64,000 nt of DNA, from NCBI GenBank assembly GCA_934436435.1, contig CAKSAN010000003.1, positions 203,009-267,008 on the forward strand, read 5' to 3'. Origin of the DNA: an uncultured Acetatifactor sp. (lineage in GTDB: Bacteria; Bacillota; Clostridia; Lachnospirales; Lachnospiraceae). A program made the position numbers and the translations under genes. This document shows, in pieces, positions 14,482-21,881 of this stretch; position 1 is the first letter of the stretch; every line of letters begins with the position of its first letter. The notes beneath the pieces were generated by a model, which had not been told where the DNA came from, did no database searches, and was given only the letters and a program-made list of their open reading frames with translations.

Positions 14482-15399
14482 TTACCTCACAAAGAGATAA
14501 GCAGTATATCCAATATACAGAAGCACGCACACAGCCCCCTCACTGCGCGTCATGCGTCTGCCGGTACGGGCAAATACGAAAAGTAAAACGGCACTGATCA
14601 GGAGCAGAATCGTATCTATGATGGATTCGCCCAACACAGTTAACGGACAGATGGCGGCGGACATTCCGAGGATAAACAGGATGTTGAACAGGTTGGAGCC
14701 GATGGCATTGCCGAGGGCCAGTCCGCTGTCTCCCTTTCTGGTGGCGACGATGGAGGTCACCAGTTCCGGCAGGGAGGTTCCTATGGCAATAATGGTCAGA
14801 CCGATGAAGTTCTGGCTGACACCGAAATTTGTGGCAATGATGCAGGCTTTGTCTACGACCAGATCTCCGCCGAAGATAACGGCAGCCAGTCCGCCTGCGA
14901 TATAGAGAAGACTGCGGGGAAGAGAGAGCACCTTACCGGGTTCCCCCTCTTCTCTGTTCTTCCGGGCATTGTAGATCATGAAGCCCAGATATACGACCAT
15001 TCCCAGAAGCAGGATTACACCCTCAATACGACTTAAGGAGCCATCCAGGAACATCAGACACAACACAACGGTTACCAGAATATTCAGCGGCATATCCCGC
15101 TTCAGAATTTCCTCATGGGGCACAAAGCTGTGCAGGAAAGCACAGATACCCACCACCACCAGGCCGTTGAAGATATTGGAGCCGACGACATTACTGATGG
15201 CGATGTCATTGCTGCCGACCAGAGCAGCATTAATGCTGACAGAAGCTTCCGGGGCACTGGTGCCCATGGCCACGATGGTCAGGCCGATGATGACACTGGG
15301 AACCTTCAGAATCCCCGCCAGAGAAGAACTCCCCTCCACGAAGAAGTCCGCCCCCTTGATCAGAAGTACAAACCCCACAAGTAACAATAAGTATTCCAT
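14482..15399 (-). CDS. Calcium/sodium antiporter, YrbG/CaCA family
   Basis: A 305-residue inner-membrane protein with ten predicted helices in two inverted halves. Each half carries the alpha-repeat motif: VAMGTSAPEASVSINAAL then SNVVGSNIFNGLVVVG, and AIGTSLPELVTSIVATRKG then GNAIGSNLFNILFILG. These acidic and polar residues form the cation sites of Ca2+:cation antiporters, so export of Ca2+ or a related divalent ion against Na+ or H+ is expected. A yybP-ykoY-type manganese riboswitch with a terminator lies in its leader, which argues for Mn2+ export or Mn-linked control. ATG has GGAAAGAGAGG upstream. Confidence 0.92.
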   Translation of the reverse strand: MEYLLLLVGFVLLIKGADFFVEGSSSLAGILKVPSVIIGLTIVAMGTSAPEASVSINAALVGSNDIAISNVVGSNIFNGLVVVGICAFLHSFVPHEEILKRDMPLNILVTVVLCLMFLDGSLSRIEGVILLLGMVVYLGFMIYNARKNREEGEPGKVLSLPRSLLYIAGGLAAVIFGGDLVVDKACIIATNFGVSQNFIGLTIIAIGTSLPELVTSIVATRKGDSGLALGNAIGSNLFNILFILGMSAAICPLTVLGESIIDTILLLISAVLLFVFARTGRRMTRSEGAVCVLLYIGYTAYLFVR

Positions 15400-15448
15400 A
15401 ATGAGTCCTCTCTTTCCTGTAATGGAAATTTTATAAATAAGTATAAAA

Positions 15449-15592
15449 AACGAGACCTTTATCGCATCAAAAATGATCGATAAAAGTCTCGTTGCTTACA
15501 ATAATAACCGGCCTTTCAGCGTGATGACGATTATCATTCCAACCGGAGTGAATCATTACTTTCCGGTTGGGAACTACTCCCTCTTAACTGTT
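15449..15592 (-). promoter_or_regulatory. yybP-ykoY-type manganese riboswitch leader with terminator
   Basis: The minus-strand leader of the antiporter reads GGGATAACAG... then GAGGGAGTAGTTCCC, CGTCATCACG, and GTAAGCAACGAGAC, the conserved pieces of the yybP-ykoY class. It ends in a terminator hairpin (GAGACTTTTATCG / CGATAAAGGTCTCG with a T-run, plus-strand 15445-15492). In this class Mn2+ binding prevents termination and turns on export genes. Assigned by motif order; not folded computationally. Confidence 0.75.
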
Positions 15593-15597
15593 ATCCC

Positions 15598-15627
15598 ATT
15601 CTACAAAAAAATCGCAAACTTTGTCAA
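15598..15627 (-). promoter_or_regulatory. Sigma-A promoter of the antiporter transcript
   Basis: On the minus strand TTGACA (15627-15622), 18-base spacer, TAGAAT (15603-15598). Transcription would start near 15590, just before the riboswitch. Confidence 0.75.
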
Positions 15628-15759
15628 GAATTTTGCGATAATCTTGTCACGGTCTTAACGGGAACTCCCCGATCAAGGGATCGTAATCGTTTCAAGAAGA
15701 GGAAACGCTATCGTCATAAATGCCTAAAATTGTCTGAAAAAACTGTGCATCTTTAAAAG

Positions 15760-15788
15760 TTGAAAATGCAATTGTACTATATTATAAT
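15760..15788 (+). promoter_or_regulatory. Sigma-A promoter for the FIST/chemoreceptor pair
   Basis: TTGAAA (15760-15765), 17-base spacer, TATAAT (15783-15788), 72 bases before the GTG start. A small hairpin CGTTTC/GAAACG lies upstream near 15688-15708. No SigD-type site was seen here. Confidence 0.75.
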
Positions 15789-15859
15789 ATAAATAAATAT
15801 GATTTTGCGAATGGGGTTCCGAATAGTTACGACATTTTTTCGAAAGGTGGGGATAAAGC

Positions 15860-16921
15860 GTGAAACAGATCTACGGAATGGATAAGGGAGGAAATCTGAA
15901 AGAGGCCATCAAAGGAATCAGTGCTCCCAAATTATTATTACTGATGTCCAATGCGAAGCAGTTCGAACAGCATGTGGAAGAATTGGAGAAATTGTTCCCC
16001 GGAGTTCCCAGTATCGGTTGTGTGGGAGGAAGCTACAGCGGACAGACGGTACAGGCGGATGACGGTGTGGCAGTGGTTGCCCTGGAAGGCAATCTGACGG
16101 TAGCGGCGAATGTGTTGGAACAGGCCTCTGTCATGCCGGTAAAATATATCGGAAGATTGGAAGCCGATCTGGACAAGGTAAAGGCAGCGGAGAACAACAC
16201 GGTGTGTATTGATTTCTGCACCGGCAATGATGCCTGTGTGCTGACCACGATATACAGTGTATTGGGCAGACGTAAGATCTCTCTGGTGGGAGGAACCGGT
16301 GATGCCGGCAAAGTATCCGCCAACGGCAGGGTCTACGAGGATGCGGATGTCTATGCACTGATCCGCAACAACGACGGTAAGATCAAAGTCTACAAGGAAA
16401 ATATTTACCAGCCGATGCCGGGGTATCGTTTTATCGCATCCAAGACGGATCGAAGCAAATATTTATTGGGAGAGCTCAATGGACAGCCTGCCAGAAAGGT
16501 ATATCAGGACATTTTGCATATCGGTGAAAAAGATATTAACACTCAGACATTCAAGAATCCCCTCGGCAAAATGAACGGAAAGGATATCTGCATTATCTCC
16601 ATTAAGGATGTAGTGGGGGATAAGCTGGCATGTTATCGTCAGGTGAACGATTCGGATGTTCTGACCCTGCTGCAGGCTCACGACATTCCGCAGGTCGTAG
16701 AAGATACGATACAGCAGATCCGTCGGGATTTCAAGCATGTGTCCGGTGTCTTTTCCGTTAACTGTATGTTCCGTTATCTGCTCTTTTCACAGGAACACTA
16801 TTTTGATACCTATCTGCGATCCATGGCGACCCTGGGAGACCATGCCGGTCTGATCGGTTTCGGAGAGCATTATAACCAACAATTCGTGAACCAGACCATG
16901 ACCTGTGTAGTGTTTGAATAA
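15860..16921 (+). CDS. FIST domain sensor protein
   Basis: A 353-residue cytoplasmic protein starting with GTG after AAGGTGGGG. Residues ~1-190 are a FIST N domain (KLLLLMSNAKQFEQHVEELE, VPSIGCVGGSYSG, ISLVGGTGDAG, VYEDADVYALI) and ~200-350 a FIST C domain (GYRFIASKTDR, GQPARKVYQDIL, SGVFSVNCMFRYLLF, GDHAGLIGFGEHYN, then TMTCVVFE). FIST domains sense small ligands, often amino acids, and pass the signal to partner transducers. The partner is evident: a soluble methyl-accepting protein starts 42 bases downstream with no promoter between. No membrane segment is present, so the pair senses something inside the cell. Confidence 0.9.
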   Translation: MKQIYGMDKGGNLKEAIKGISAPKLLLLMSNAKQFEQHVEELEKLFPGVPSIGCVGGSYSGQTVQADDGVAVVALEGNLTVAANVLEQASVMPVKYIGRLEADLDKVKAAENNTVCIDFCTGNDACVLTTIYSVLGRRKISLVGGTGDAGKVSANGRVYEDADVYALIRNNDGKIKVYKENIYQPMPGYRFIASKTDRSKYLLGELNGQPARKVYQDILHIGEKDINTQTFKNPLGKMNGKDICIISIKDVVGDKLACYRQVNDSDVLTLLQAHDIPQVVEDTIQQIRRDFKHVSGVFSVNCMFRYLLFSQEHYFDTYLRSMATLGDHAGLIGFGEHYNQQFVNQTMTCVVFE

Positions 16922-16962
16922 CAGCAAAAGATCATCAGGATACGGAAGGAAGAGAAGAGCAT

Positions 16963-17922
16963 ATGTTCAGAAAAAAGGAAAAAGAAGTAACGGCTGTGCA
17001 ACAGTCGAAAACCATAGATACACACCCCGTCAGCCATGTGGCGGACAGCATTCTGGAATATCAGAAGCAGCTGGCACAGCGGGAGGTGGAATCTCTGGAT
17101 GAGATGGCAGAAGTGCAGAAGGCATTTGAACTGGCACAGCAGGAGAACGGGAATCTGAGAGAACAGATGGAAGAACTGTCCGTGGTATTTGCCAACGTGG
17201 GACAGATCGCCACCCGTTTTGACGGCGTCAAAAATCAGATCGGGGAATCCGTGGAAGAGGCACAGATCAAGGTAAATCAGTTGAAAAACAGTTCTGCCCA
17301 GATGCAGAGCAGTTTCGGTGAGATCCAGAGTGCTTTTGCCGGAGTCCAGAATTCGGTACAGCAGATTAAGGACTGCATGAAACAGATCATTTCCATTGCC
17401 AACCAGACCAATATGCTGGCATTGAACGCTTCCATCGAAGCTGCCCGGGCCGGGGAACAGGGCAAGGGATTTGCAGTGGTTGCCAATGAGGTGAAAAATC
17501 TGGCGGGAGAGATCAAGGATCTGGTGGGAGCCGTGGAAACCAGCATTTCGGACGTGGAGAAAGGAACCACGCAGCTCAATGCCAACATTGAAGATTCCAG
17601 GATGGCTTTCGGTCAGAATGTGGAGGATGTGAATGCAGCCTACGGTGTATTTGATCAGATCATCGAGGCAGCAGACGGCGCAAAAGCTGTACAGCAGGAG
17701 ATCGAGCAGGTTGCGGAGTCCTCGGAACAGAAGCTGGAACAGGTAAGAAGCAGCTTCACCTCCCAGGAGGGACAGTTTGGGCAGGTATTGGCACATATAG
17801 AGCGGGCCAATGATCTGGGAACCACCAAGAGTTCCATGTTCGAGGATATGACCAATCTGATGTCACAGTTAAAGCCTATGGCGGAAGAAATACAGGCGAA
17901 TACGGCTGTAAACGTAAAATAG
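16963..17922 (+). CDS. Soluble methyl-accepting chemotaxis protein without sensor domain
   Basis: A 319-residue protein with no membrane helices. It is almost wholly the coiled-coil signalling domain; the conserved hairpin tip is [20 protein letters not shown] then GFAVVANEVKNLA at ~140-180, the CheA/CheW contact. It lacks a ligand domain, so the upstream FIST protein probably supplies sensing in trans. An acidic, polar C-terminus has no CheR-docking pentapeptide. Together the two genes look like a two-part cytoplasmic chemoreceptor. A terminator follows, so the transcript contains just these two genes. Confidence 0.93.
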   Translation: MFRKKEKEVTAVQQSKTIDTHPVSHVADSILEYQKQLAQREVESLDEMAEVQKAFELAQQENGNLREQMEELSVVFANVGQIATRFDGVKNQIGESVEEAQIKVNQLKNSSAQMQSSFGEIQSAFAGVQNSVQQIKDCMKQIISIANQTNMLALNASIEAARAGEQGKGFAVVANEVKNLAGEIKDLVGAVETSISDVEKGTTQLNANIEDSRMAFGQNVEDVNAAYGVFDQIIEAADGAKAVQQEIEQVAESSEQKLEQVRSSFTSQEGQFGQVLAHIERANDLGTTKSSMFEDMTNLMSQLKPMAEEIQANTAVNVK

Positions 17923-17935
17923 AGAGATGAGTTGC

Positions 17936-17971
17936 AAAAGCGTGCTGTCGAAAAGGGCAGTACGCTTTTTA
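17936..17971 (+). terminator. Intrinsic terminator after the chemoreceptor
   Basis: AAAAGCGTGCTG pairs with CAGTACGCTTTT across a GAAAAGG loop, ending in TTTTT near 17970. Confidence 0.85.
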
Positions 17972-18042
17972 GCATTGGAAAAAAGCGGCAAAAATGATAT
18001 AGTAAATAGATGAAAATAAAAAGGCATGGGAGAAGTTTTCGC

Positions 18043-18360
18043 ATGAAACCAAGATCCGCACAAAGTATGCAATTATATAAAATGCTCATGGCCCGGGGGT
18101 ATCCGGAGTCCTTCTGTGATCTGGTGACGAAGAACCTGAACACAGACTTTACAGCCAATCGCATGATTGGTTATCTGTATCACTATTCGGATCTGCCGCC
18201 GGAGGAGATTGCGGATGAGATGCTGGCGATCTTAAGCGACAGGAACCGGATCATGCAGAAGAAAGAAATGGAGAGCAACAATGCCCGTTGGAATCATATT
18301 CTAATGCAGGGATTTGAGGAGGATGGAGATGACGAAATGGAAGATCCGACAGATCTTTGA
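18043..18360 (+). CDS. Conserved Lachnospiraceae hypothetical protein
   Basis: A 105-residue protein of unknown function. The ATG at 18043 is preferred over one at 18010 because GGGAG precedes it. It starts MKPRSAQSMQLYKMLMARGY and continues with PESFCDLVTKNLNTDFTANR and a short helical segment rich in leucine and glutamate; the acidic tail EEDGDDEMEDPTD is notable. I recall near-identical sequences in related gut Lachnospiraceae, always small and unannotated. No cysteine cluster, signal peptide or membrane helix. It overlaps the next small gene by 32 bases and sits before an HD-domain gene, suggesting one operon. Confidence 0.7.
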   Translation: MKPRSAQSMQLYKMLMARGYPESFCDLVTKNLNTDFTANRMIGYLYHYSDLPPEEIADEMLAILSDRNRIMQKKEMESNNARWNHILMQGFEEDGDDEMEDPTDL

Positions 18361-18520
18361 CGGAGACTATGGATGCGAGGATAGACTCCCCGGGGAAGGT
18401 CCGAAAGTATCGGTAACGCTGACAGATGAATCCGGGGTTGAAAAATATGTCTCGGTAGAGGATAATTGGCTCAGGGAACGGGGATTGACCGAAGGCTCCC
18501 CGTGGCCGGAAGAGAGGTAA
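18329..18520 (+). CDS. Small conserved hypothetical protein (63 aa)
   Basis: Begins at ATG 18329 with GAGGAGG six bases upstream, inside the end of the preceding gene. The 63 residues (MTKWKIRQIFDGDYGCEDRL ... VSVTLTDESGVEKYVSVEDN, WLRERGLTEGSPWPEE) look like a compact beta-rich domain. Not recognised as a named family. The strong ribosome site, overlap and good codon use support expression. The HD-domain gene follows four bases later, so the three genes are probably translated together. Confidence 0.65.
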   Translation: MTKWKIRQIFDGDYGCEDRLPGEGPKVSVTLTDESGVEKYVSVEDNWLRERGLTEGSPWPEER

Positions 18521-18524
18521 GAGA

Positions 18525-19124
18525 ATGGAACACATTACAAGAGAAGAAGCATTTACTTTGTTAAAAAAATACAATCAGGATCCGTTTCATATCCAGCATG
18601 CCCTGACCGTGGAGGCAGTCATGAAATGGTATGCGAAGGAACTGGGCTACGGAGAGGATGCGGAATACTGGGGCATCGTAGGACTGCTGCATGATATTGA
18701 TTTTGAATTATATCCCGAGGAGCATTGCCTGAAAGCTCCCGAAATGCTGCGGGAAGCAGGCGTGGGAGAAGATATTATTCACGGCGTGGTATCCCATGGC
18801 TATGGCATTACGGTGGGCTGCGGTGTGACCCTGGATGTGGCACCGGAACATGAGATGGAGAAGGTACTGTTCGCAGCAGACGAACTGACCGGTCTGATCT
18901 GGGCAGCAGCACTGATGCGTCCCTCTAAGAGCGCAAAGGATATGGAATTGAAATCGCTGAAGAAGAAATACAAGAGCAAGGGCTTTGCCGCCGGATGCTC
19001 CCGTGAAGTCATCGAACGCGGTGCAGAACAGCTGGGCTGGGATCTGGAGAAGCTGCTGACCATGACATTGCAGGCCATGGCGGATACCGAGGATGAGATC
19101 AAAGCCGGAATGGAACAGGCATAA
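18525..19124 (+). CDS. HD/HDIG-domain phosphohydrolase-like protein
   Basis: A 199-residue protein. The HD core is visible: HIQHALTVEAVMKWYAKELG (first His), GIVGLLHDIDFELYPEEH (HD doublet), VSHGYG (His), and LFAADELTGLI with a conserved Asp. Stand-alone HD proteins of this type hydrolyse phosphates of nucleotides or small molecules; no substrate can be assigned. The C-terminal region contains KSLKKKYKSKGFAAGCSREV, typical of the clostridial group often annotated as HDIG domain protein or hydrolase. Last gene of a three-gene unit; no clear terminator follows. Confidence 0.85.
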   Translation: MEHITREEAFTLLKKYNQDPFHIQHALTVEAVMKWYAKELGYGEDAEYWGIVGLLHDIDFELYPEEHCLKAPEMLREAGVGEDIIHGVVSHGYGITVGCGVTLDVAPEHEMEKVLFAADELTGLIWAAALMRPSKSAKDMELKSLKKKYKSKGFAAGCSREVIERGAEQLGWDLEKLLTMTLQAMADTEDEIKAGMEQA

Positions 19125-19281
19125 CAAAGCGGTGCCACAGGGGGATCATTTAGGCATCCGCAGGCACTTTTGCAGGAGGGAACGCATACAATGGAAAAGG
19201 GACCGCATATCGCAGAAACGGTCATTTGTCCAAACCGGTGAATGCCGGCAGGCTTCAGGAAATGCTTTTTACCGTTTTAGG

Positions 19282-19310
19282 TTGCTATTGTGAAGCTTTC
19301 CGCTTATAAT
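19282..19310 (+). promoter_or_regulatory. Sigma-A promoter for the hydrolase-murF unit
   Basis: TTGCTA (19282-19287), 17-base spacer, TATAAT (19305-19310), 40 bases before the ATG at 19350. The rest of the 225-base gap 19125-19349 shows no gene. Confidence 0.75.
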
Positions 19311-19349
19311 GAAGATTTGTAACAGCGTAATTCTGAATTGAGGTTTTCA

Positions 19350-20120
19350 ATGAATATAGAAGTAGACGGATATAATATATGCGTAAAAATAACAGGCACC
19401 GGTGAAAAAAACGTGGTGATCCTGCAAGGCTGGGGCACCGATCTGGGAGTGTATGACTCTGTAGCGGGTGCCATCGACGGCAGTAAATACCGTGTGATCC
19501 AGTTTGATTTTCCCGGCTTCGGTGGCAGTGATGAACCGAGGGAAGCCTGGGATGTGGACGGATTTGCGGACTTTTTCTGCAAATTCATGGAAGTCATGCA
19601 GGTAAAACAGGCAACGTTGATCGGCCATTCCTATGGCGGCCGTGTGATCATCAAGCTGGCAGCCAGAGAGAGCCTGCCCTTTGAGATCACGAACATCATT
19701 CTGATCGACAGTGCCGGCATCCTGCCAAAGAGATCTGCGGCGCAGAAATGGAAGATCCGCAAGTATAAGATGTTAAAAAAAGTCCTGAACATGAAGCTGG
19801 TCTATGCCATGTTCCCGGAAGTGATCGACGACTGGAGAAGCAGACAGGGTTCTGCGGATTACCGCAATGCGACACCCATGATGCGTCAGTGCATGGTGAA
19901 GGCGGTAAATGAGGATCTGACGGAGCTGCTTCCGAAGATCCGGCAGGAGGTACTGCTTATCTGGGGCGATAAGGACACCGCAACTCCCATCGGAGATGCA
20001 CATATCATGGAAGAGAAGATTCCGAACTGTGGACTGGCAGTGCTCCCGGGAACCGGACATTTCTCTTTCCTGGAGAAACCGGCACAGTTCCGTGGAATTA
20101 TGGAGGCTTATCTGAAATGA
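19350..20120 (+). CDS. Alpha/beta hydrolase linked to murF
   Basis: A 256-residue protein; start at ATG 19350 with TGAGG upstream. The alpha/beta hydrolase fold is clear: ILQGWGTD oxyanion region, FDFPGFGGSDEP, nucleophile elbow LIGHSYGGRV, acid LLIWGDKDTATP, and histidine GTGHFSFLEKP. It is cytoplasmic, without signal peptide. Its stop overlaps the start of murF by four bases, an arrangement I recall in other Clostridia, so a cell-wall link is likely though the substrate is unknown. Similar proteins are listed as haloalkane-dehalogenase-like or MhpC-like hydrolases, names that should not be taken literally. Confidence 0.9.
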   Translation: MNIEVDGYNICVKITGTGEKNVVILQGWGTDLGVYDSVAGAIDGSKYRVIQFDFPGFGGSDEPREAWDVDGFADFFCKFMEVMQVKQATLIGHSYGGRVIIKLAARESLPFEITNIILIDSAGILPKRSAAQKWKIRKYKMLKKVLNMKLVYAMFPEVIDDWRSRQGSADYRNATPMMRQCMVKAVNEDLTELLPKIRQEVLLIWGDKDTATPIGDAHIMEEKIPNCGLAVLPGTGHFSFLEKPAQFRGIMEAYLK

Positions 20121-21694
20121 TTATACGTGCACTTGTGGCAATTGCGCTGGCCGTTCCCGCGTACTTTTATACGATGCGTTACAATATGCATATGTTTCAG
20201 CTGAACGGCTATAAGAATAAAGAACATCTCTTGTGGCTTAAGAAAAATGCAAGACTCCAGTGGATCCTGTATTTCGGGCTGGTGCTGGGGGCAGTGACCT
20301 GTGCATTCCCGTATCTGGCTCTGGAGATCTTTGAGTATCCGGTACTGCTTCTGATTTTCGTGGTATACCGTGCCATGAAGCGGATGAACACGAAGAAAAA
20401 ACTGGTATATACCGCCCGCGTGAAACGTATGATCACCACAGAGCTGATCCTTACGGCGGCAGTATTGGCACTTACCTGGATCTTCGGAGGAACGAAACGG
20501 ATCCCGGGTCTGTGTCTGATGCTGGTATCGGTGCATTTCTTCCTGAATATCGTGGCGAATGTGATCAACCATCCCATCGAGGCAGGTATCAATCAGCATT
20601 ATATCAACGATGCCAAGAGAAAGCTTAAGAGCGTACCCGGACTCACCATCATCGGTGTCACCGGAAGCTATGGCAAGACCAGTGTAAAGTTCTATTTGCA
20701 GACCTTGTTACAGGAAAAATACAATGTGCTGGTGACTCCGGAGAGTTTCAACACTCCTATGGGCGTTGTGCGGACCATCCGCGGCTCCTTAAAGCCCACC
20801 ACGGAGATCTTCGTCTGTGAGATGGGTGCCCGTCATGTGGGCGACATCAAGGAGATCTGCGATATGGTGCATCCCGACCACGGTGTGATCACCTCCATAG
20901 GACCGCAGCATTTAGAGACCTTTTTCAACATGGAAAATATACAGAAGACGAAGTTCGAGCTGGCGGACGCGCTGCCGGAAGGCGGTATGCTGTTCTTAAA
21001 CGGAGACAACGATTATGTGAAGCAGCAGGCGGCTTCTCCTTCTTATGATAAGAGTCCGGAAAAGATTTTCTATTATTCCGAGACGGAAGGGGCAGGATAC
21101 TGTGCCAAAGATGTGAAGGTATCCCAGCTGGGCACGGAATTCACCGTAGTGACGCCGGAAGGTGAGAGCGAGCAATTCCAGATGCGTCTCATCGGTGCCC
21201 ACAATGTCATCAATGTGGTGGGAGCCATTGCAGTAGCCCACAGAATGGGCATGACTTTGAAGGAACTGCGGATCCCGGTACGCCGGATCGAACCGGTGCC
21301 TCATAGAATGCAGATGCGGGAACACGGTCTGGTGACCATTATTGATGATGCATACAATTCCAACCCCGTAGGTTCCAAAGCGGCGGTAGAGACGCTGGCT
21401 ATGTTTGACGGCTTAAGGATCCTGATCACACCCGGCATGGTGGAACTGGGAGACAAGGAAGCGGAATACAACCGCAAATTCGGTGGCTACGCGGCAGACT
21501 GCTGCGATTACATTCTGCTGGTGGGCAGACGACACACCGCTCCCATCAGAGAAGGCGTGCTGGAGAAGGGCTTCCCGGAGGAAAAATGCCAGGTATTTGA
21601 CAAGCTGGAAGAAGCCGTGTCCTATGCCTATGCCATCAAGGGGCAGGGGCATAAATATATTTTGTTAGAGAATGATTTACCTGATAATTATTAG
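20117..21694 (+). CDS. murF: Membrane-anchored MurF-type UDP-MurNAc-tripeptide--D-Ala-D-Ala ligase
   Basis: A 525-residue protein. The C-terminal ~370 residues are a Mur ligase: ATP-binding loop IGVTGSYGKTSVKFYLQTLL at ~180, CEMGARHVGDI, HLETFFNMENIQKTKFELAD, the NVINVVGAIAVAH stretch, then DDAYNSNPVGSKAAVETL and GMVELGDKE, which are typical for MurF. It adds D-Ala-D-Ala to the UDP-MurNAc peptide. The N-terminal ~150 residues are four or five hydrophobic helices, absent from classical MurF, and would hold the enzyme at the membrane. Ddl, which makes the D-Ala-D-Ala substrate, is the next gene. Whether this is the main MurF or a second, membrane-bound relative is not decided here. Confidence 0.88.
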   Translation: MIIRALVAIALAVPAYFYTMRYNMHMFQLNGYKNKEHLLWLKKNARLQWILYFGLVLGAVTCAFPYLALEIFEYPVLLLIFVVYRAMKRMNTKKKLVYTARVKRMITTELILTAAVLALTWIFGGTKRIPGLCLMLVSVHFFLNIVANVINHPIEAGINQHYINDAKRKLKSVPGLTIIGVTGSYGKTSVKFYLQTLLQEKYNVLVTPESFNTPMGVVRTIRGSLKPTTEIFVCEMGARHVGDIKEICDMVHPDHGVITSIGPQHLETFFNMENIQKTKFELADALPEGGMLFLNGDNDYVKQQAASPSYDKSPEKIFYYSETEGAGYCAKDVKVSQLGTEFTVVTPEGESEQFQMRLIGAHNVINVVGAIAVAHRMGMTLKELRIPVRRIEPVPHRMQMREHGLVTIIDDAYNSNPVGSKAAVETLAMFDGLRILITPGMVELGDKEAEYNRKFGGYAADCCDYILLVGRRHTAPIREGVLEKGFPEEKCQVFDKLEEAVSYAYAIKGQGHKYILLENDLPDNY

Positions 21695-21842
21695 ACTATT
21701 CAGAGTCGGATAGATCCATTACAATGTTCGTCGAATGCTTGCATTCGTAAGAACATGTAATTGGATTTATACGACGAGTAAACGAATTGAGCAAAAGGAA
21801 AGCCTCGAAGAGGCGATTTTGTGAAATTCGTTCTGAATAGTC
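21694..21842. repeat. 149-nt nested inverted-repeat element (three-way junction)
   Basis: Outer arms GACTATTCAGA (21694-21704) and TCTGAATAGTC (21832-21842) enclose two hairpins. Hairpin 1 (21705-21775) has a ~31-bp imperfect stem: GTCG, ATCCA, ATGTTC and CGAATGC pair with GCATTCG, GAACAT, TGGAT and CGAC. Hairpin 2 (21781-21832) pairs AACGAATT with AATTCGTT and GCCTC with GAGGC. It fills the murF-ddl gap. It could be a structured RNA, a terminator-attenuator or a MITE-like element. No second copy was noticed in the window. Confidence 0.7.
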
Positions 21843-21881
21843 GTAGTCATGCAAATCAGGAAATTCTAGGAGGAAAAATAG

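Noticed and set aside
15473..15658. 61-codon plus-strand frame in the antiporter leader
   Set aside because: It overlaps the riboswitch and promoter on the other strand and has no start signal.
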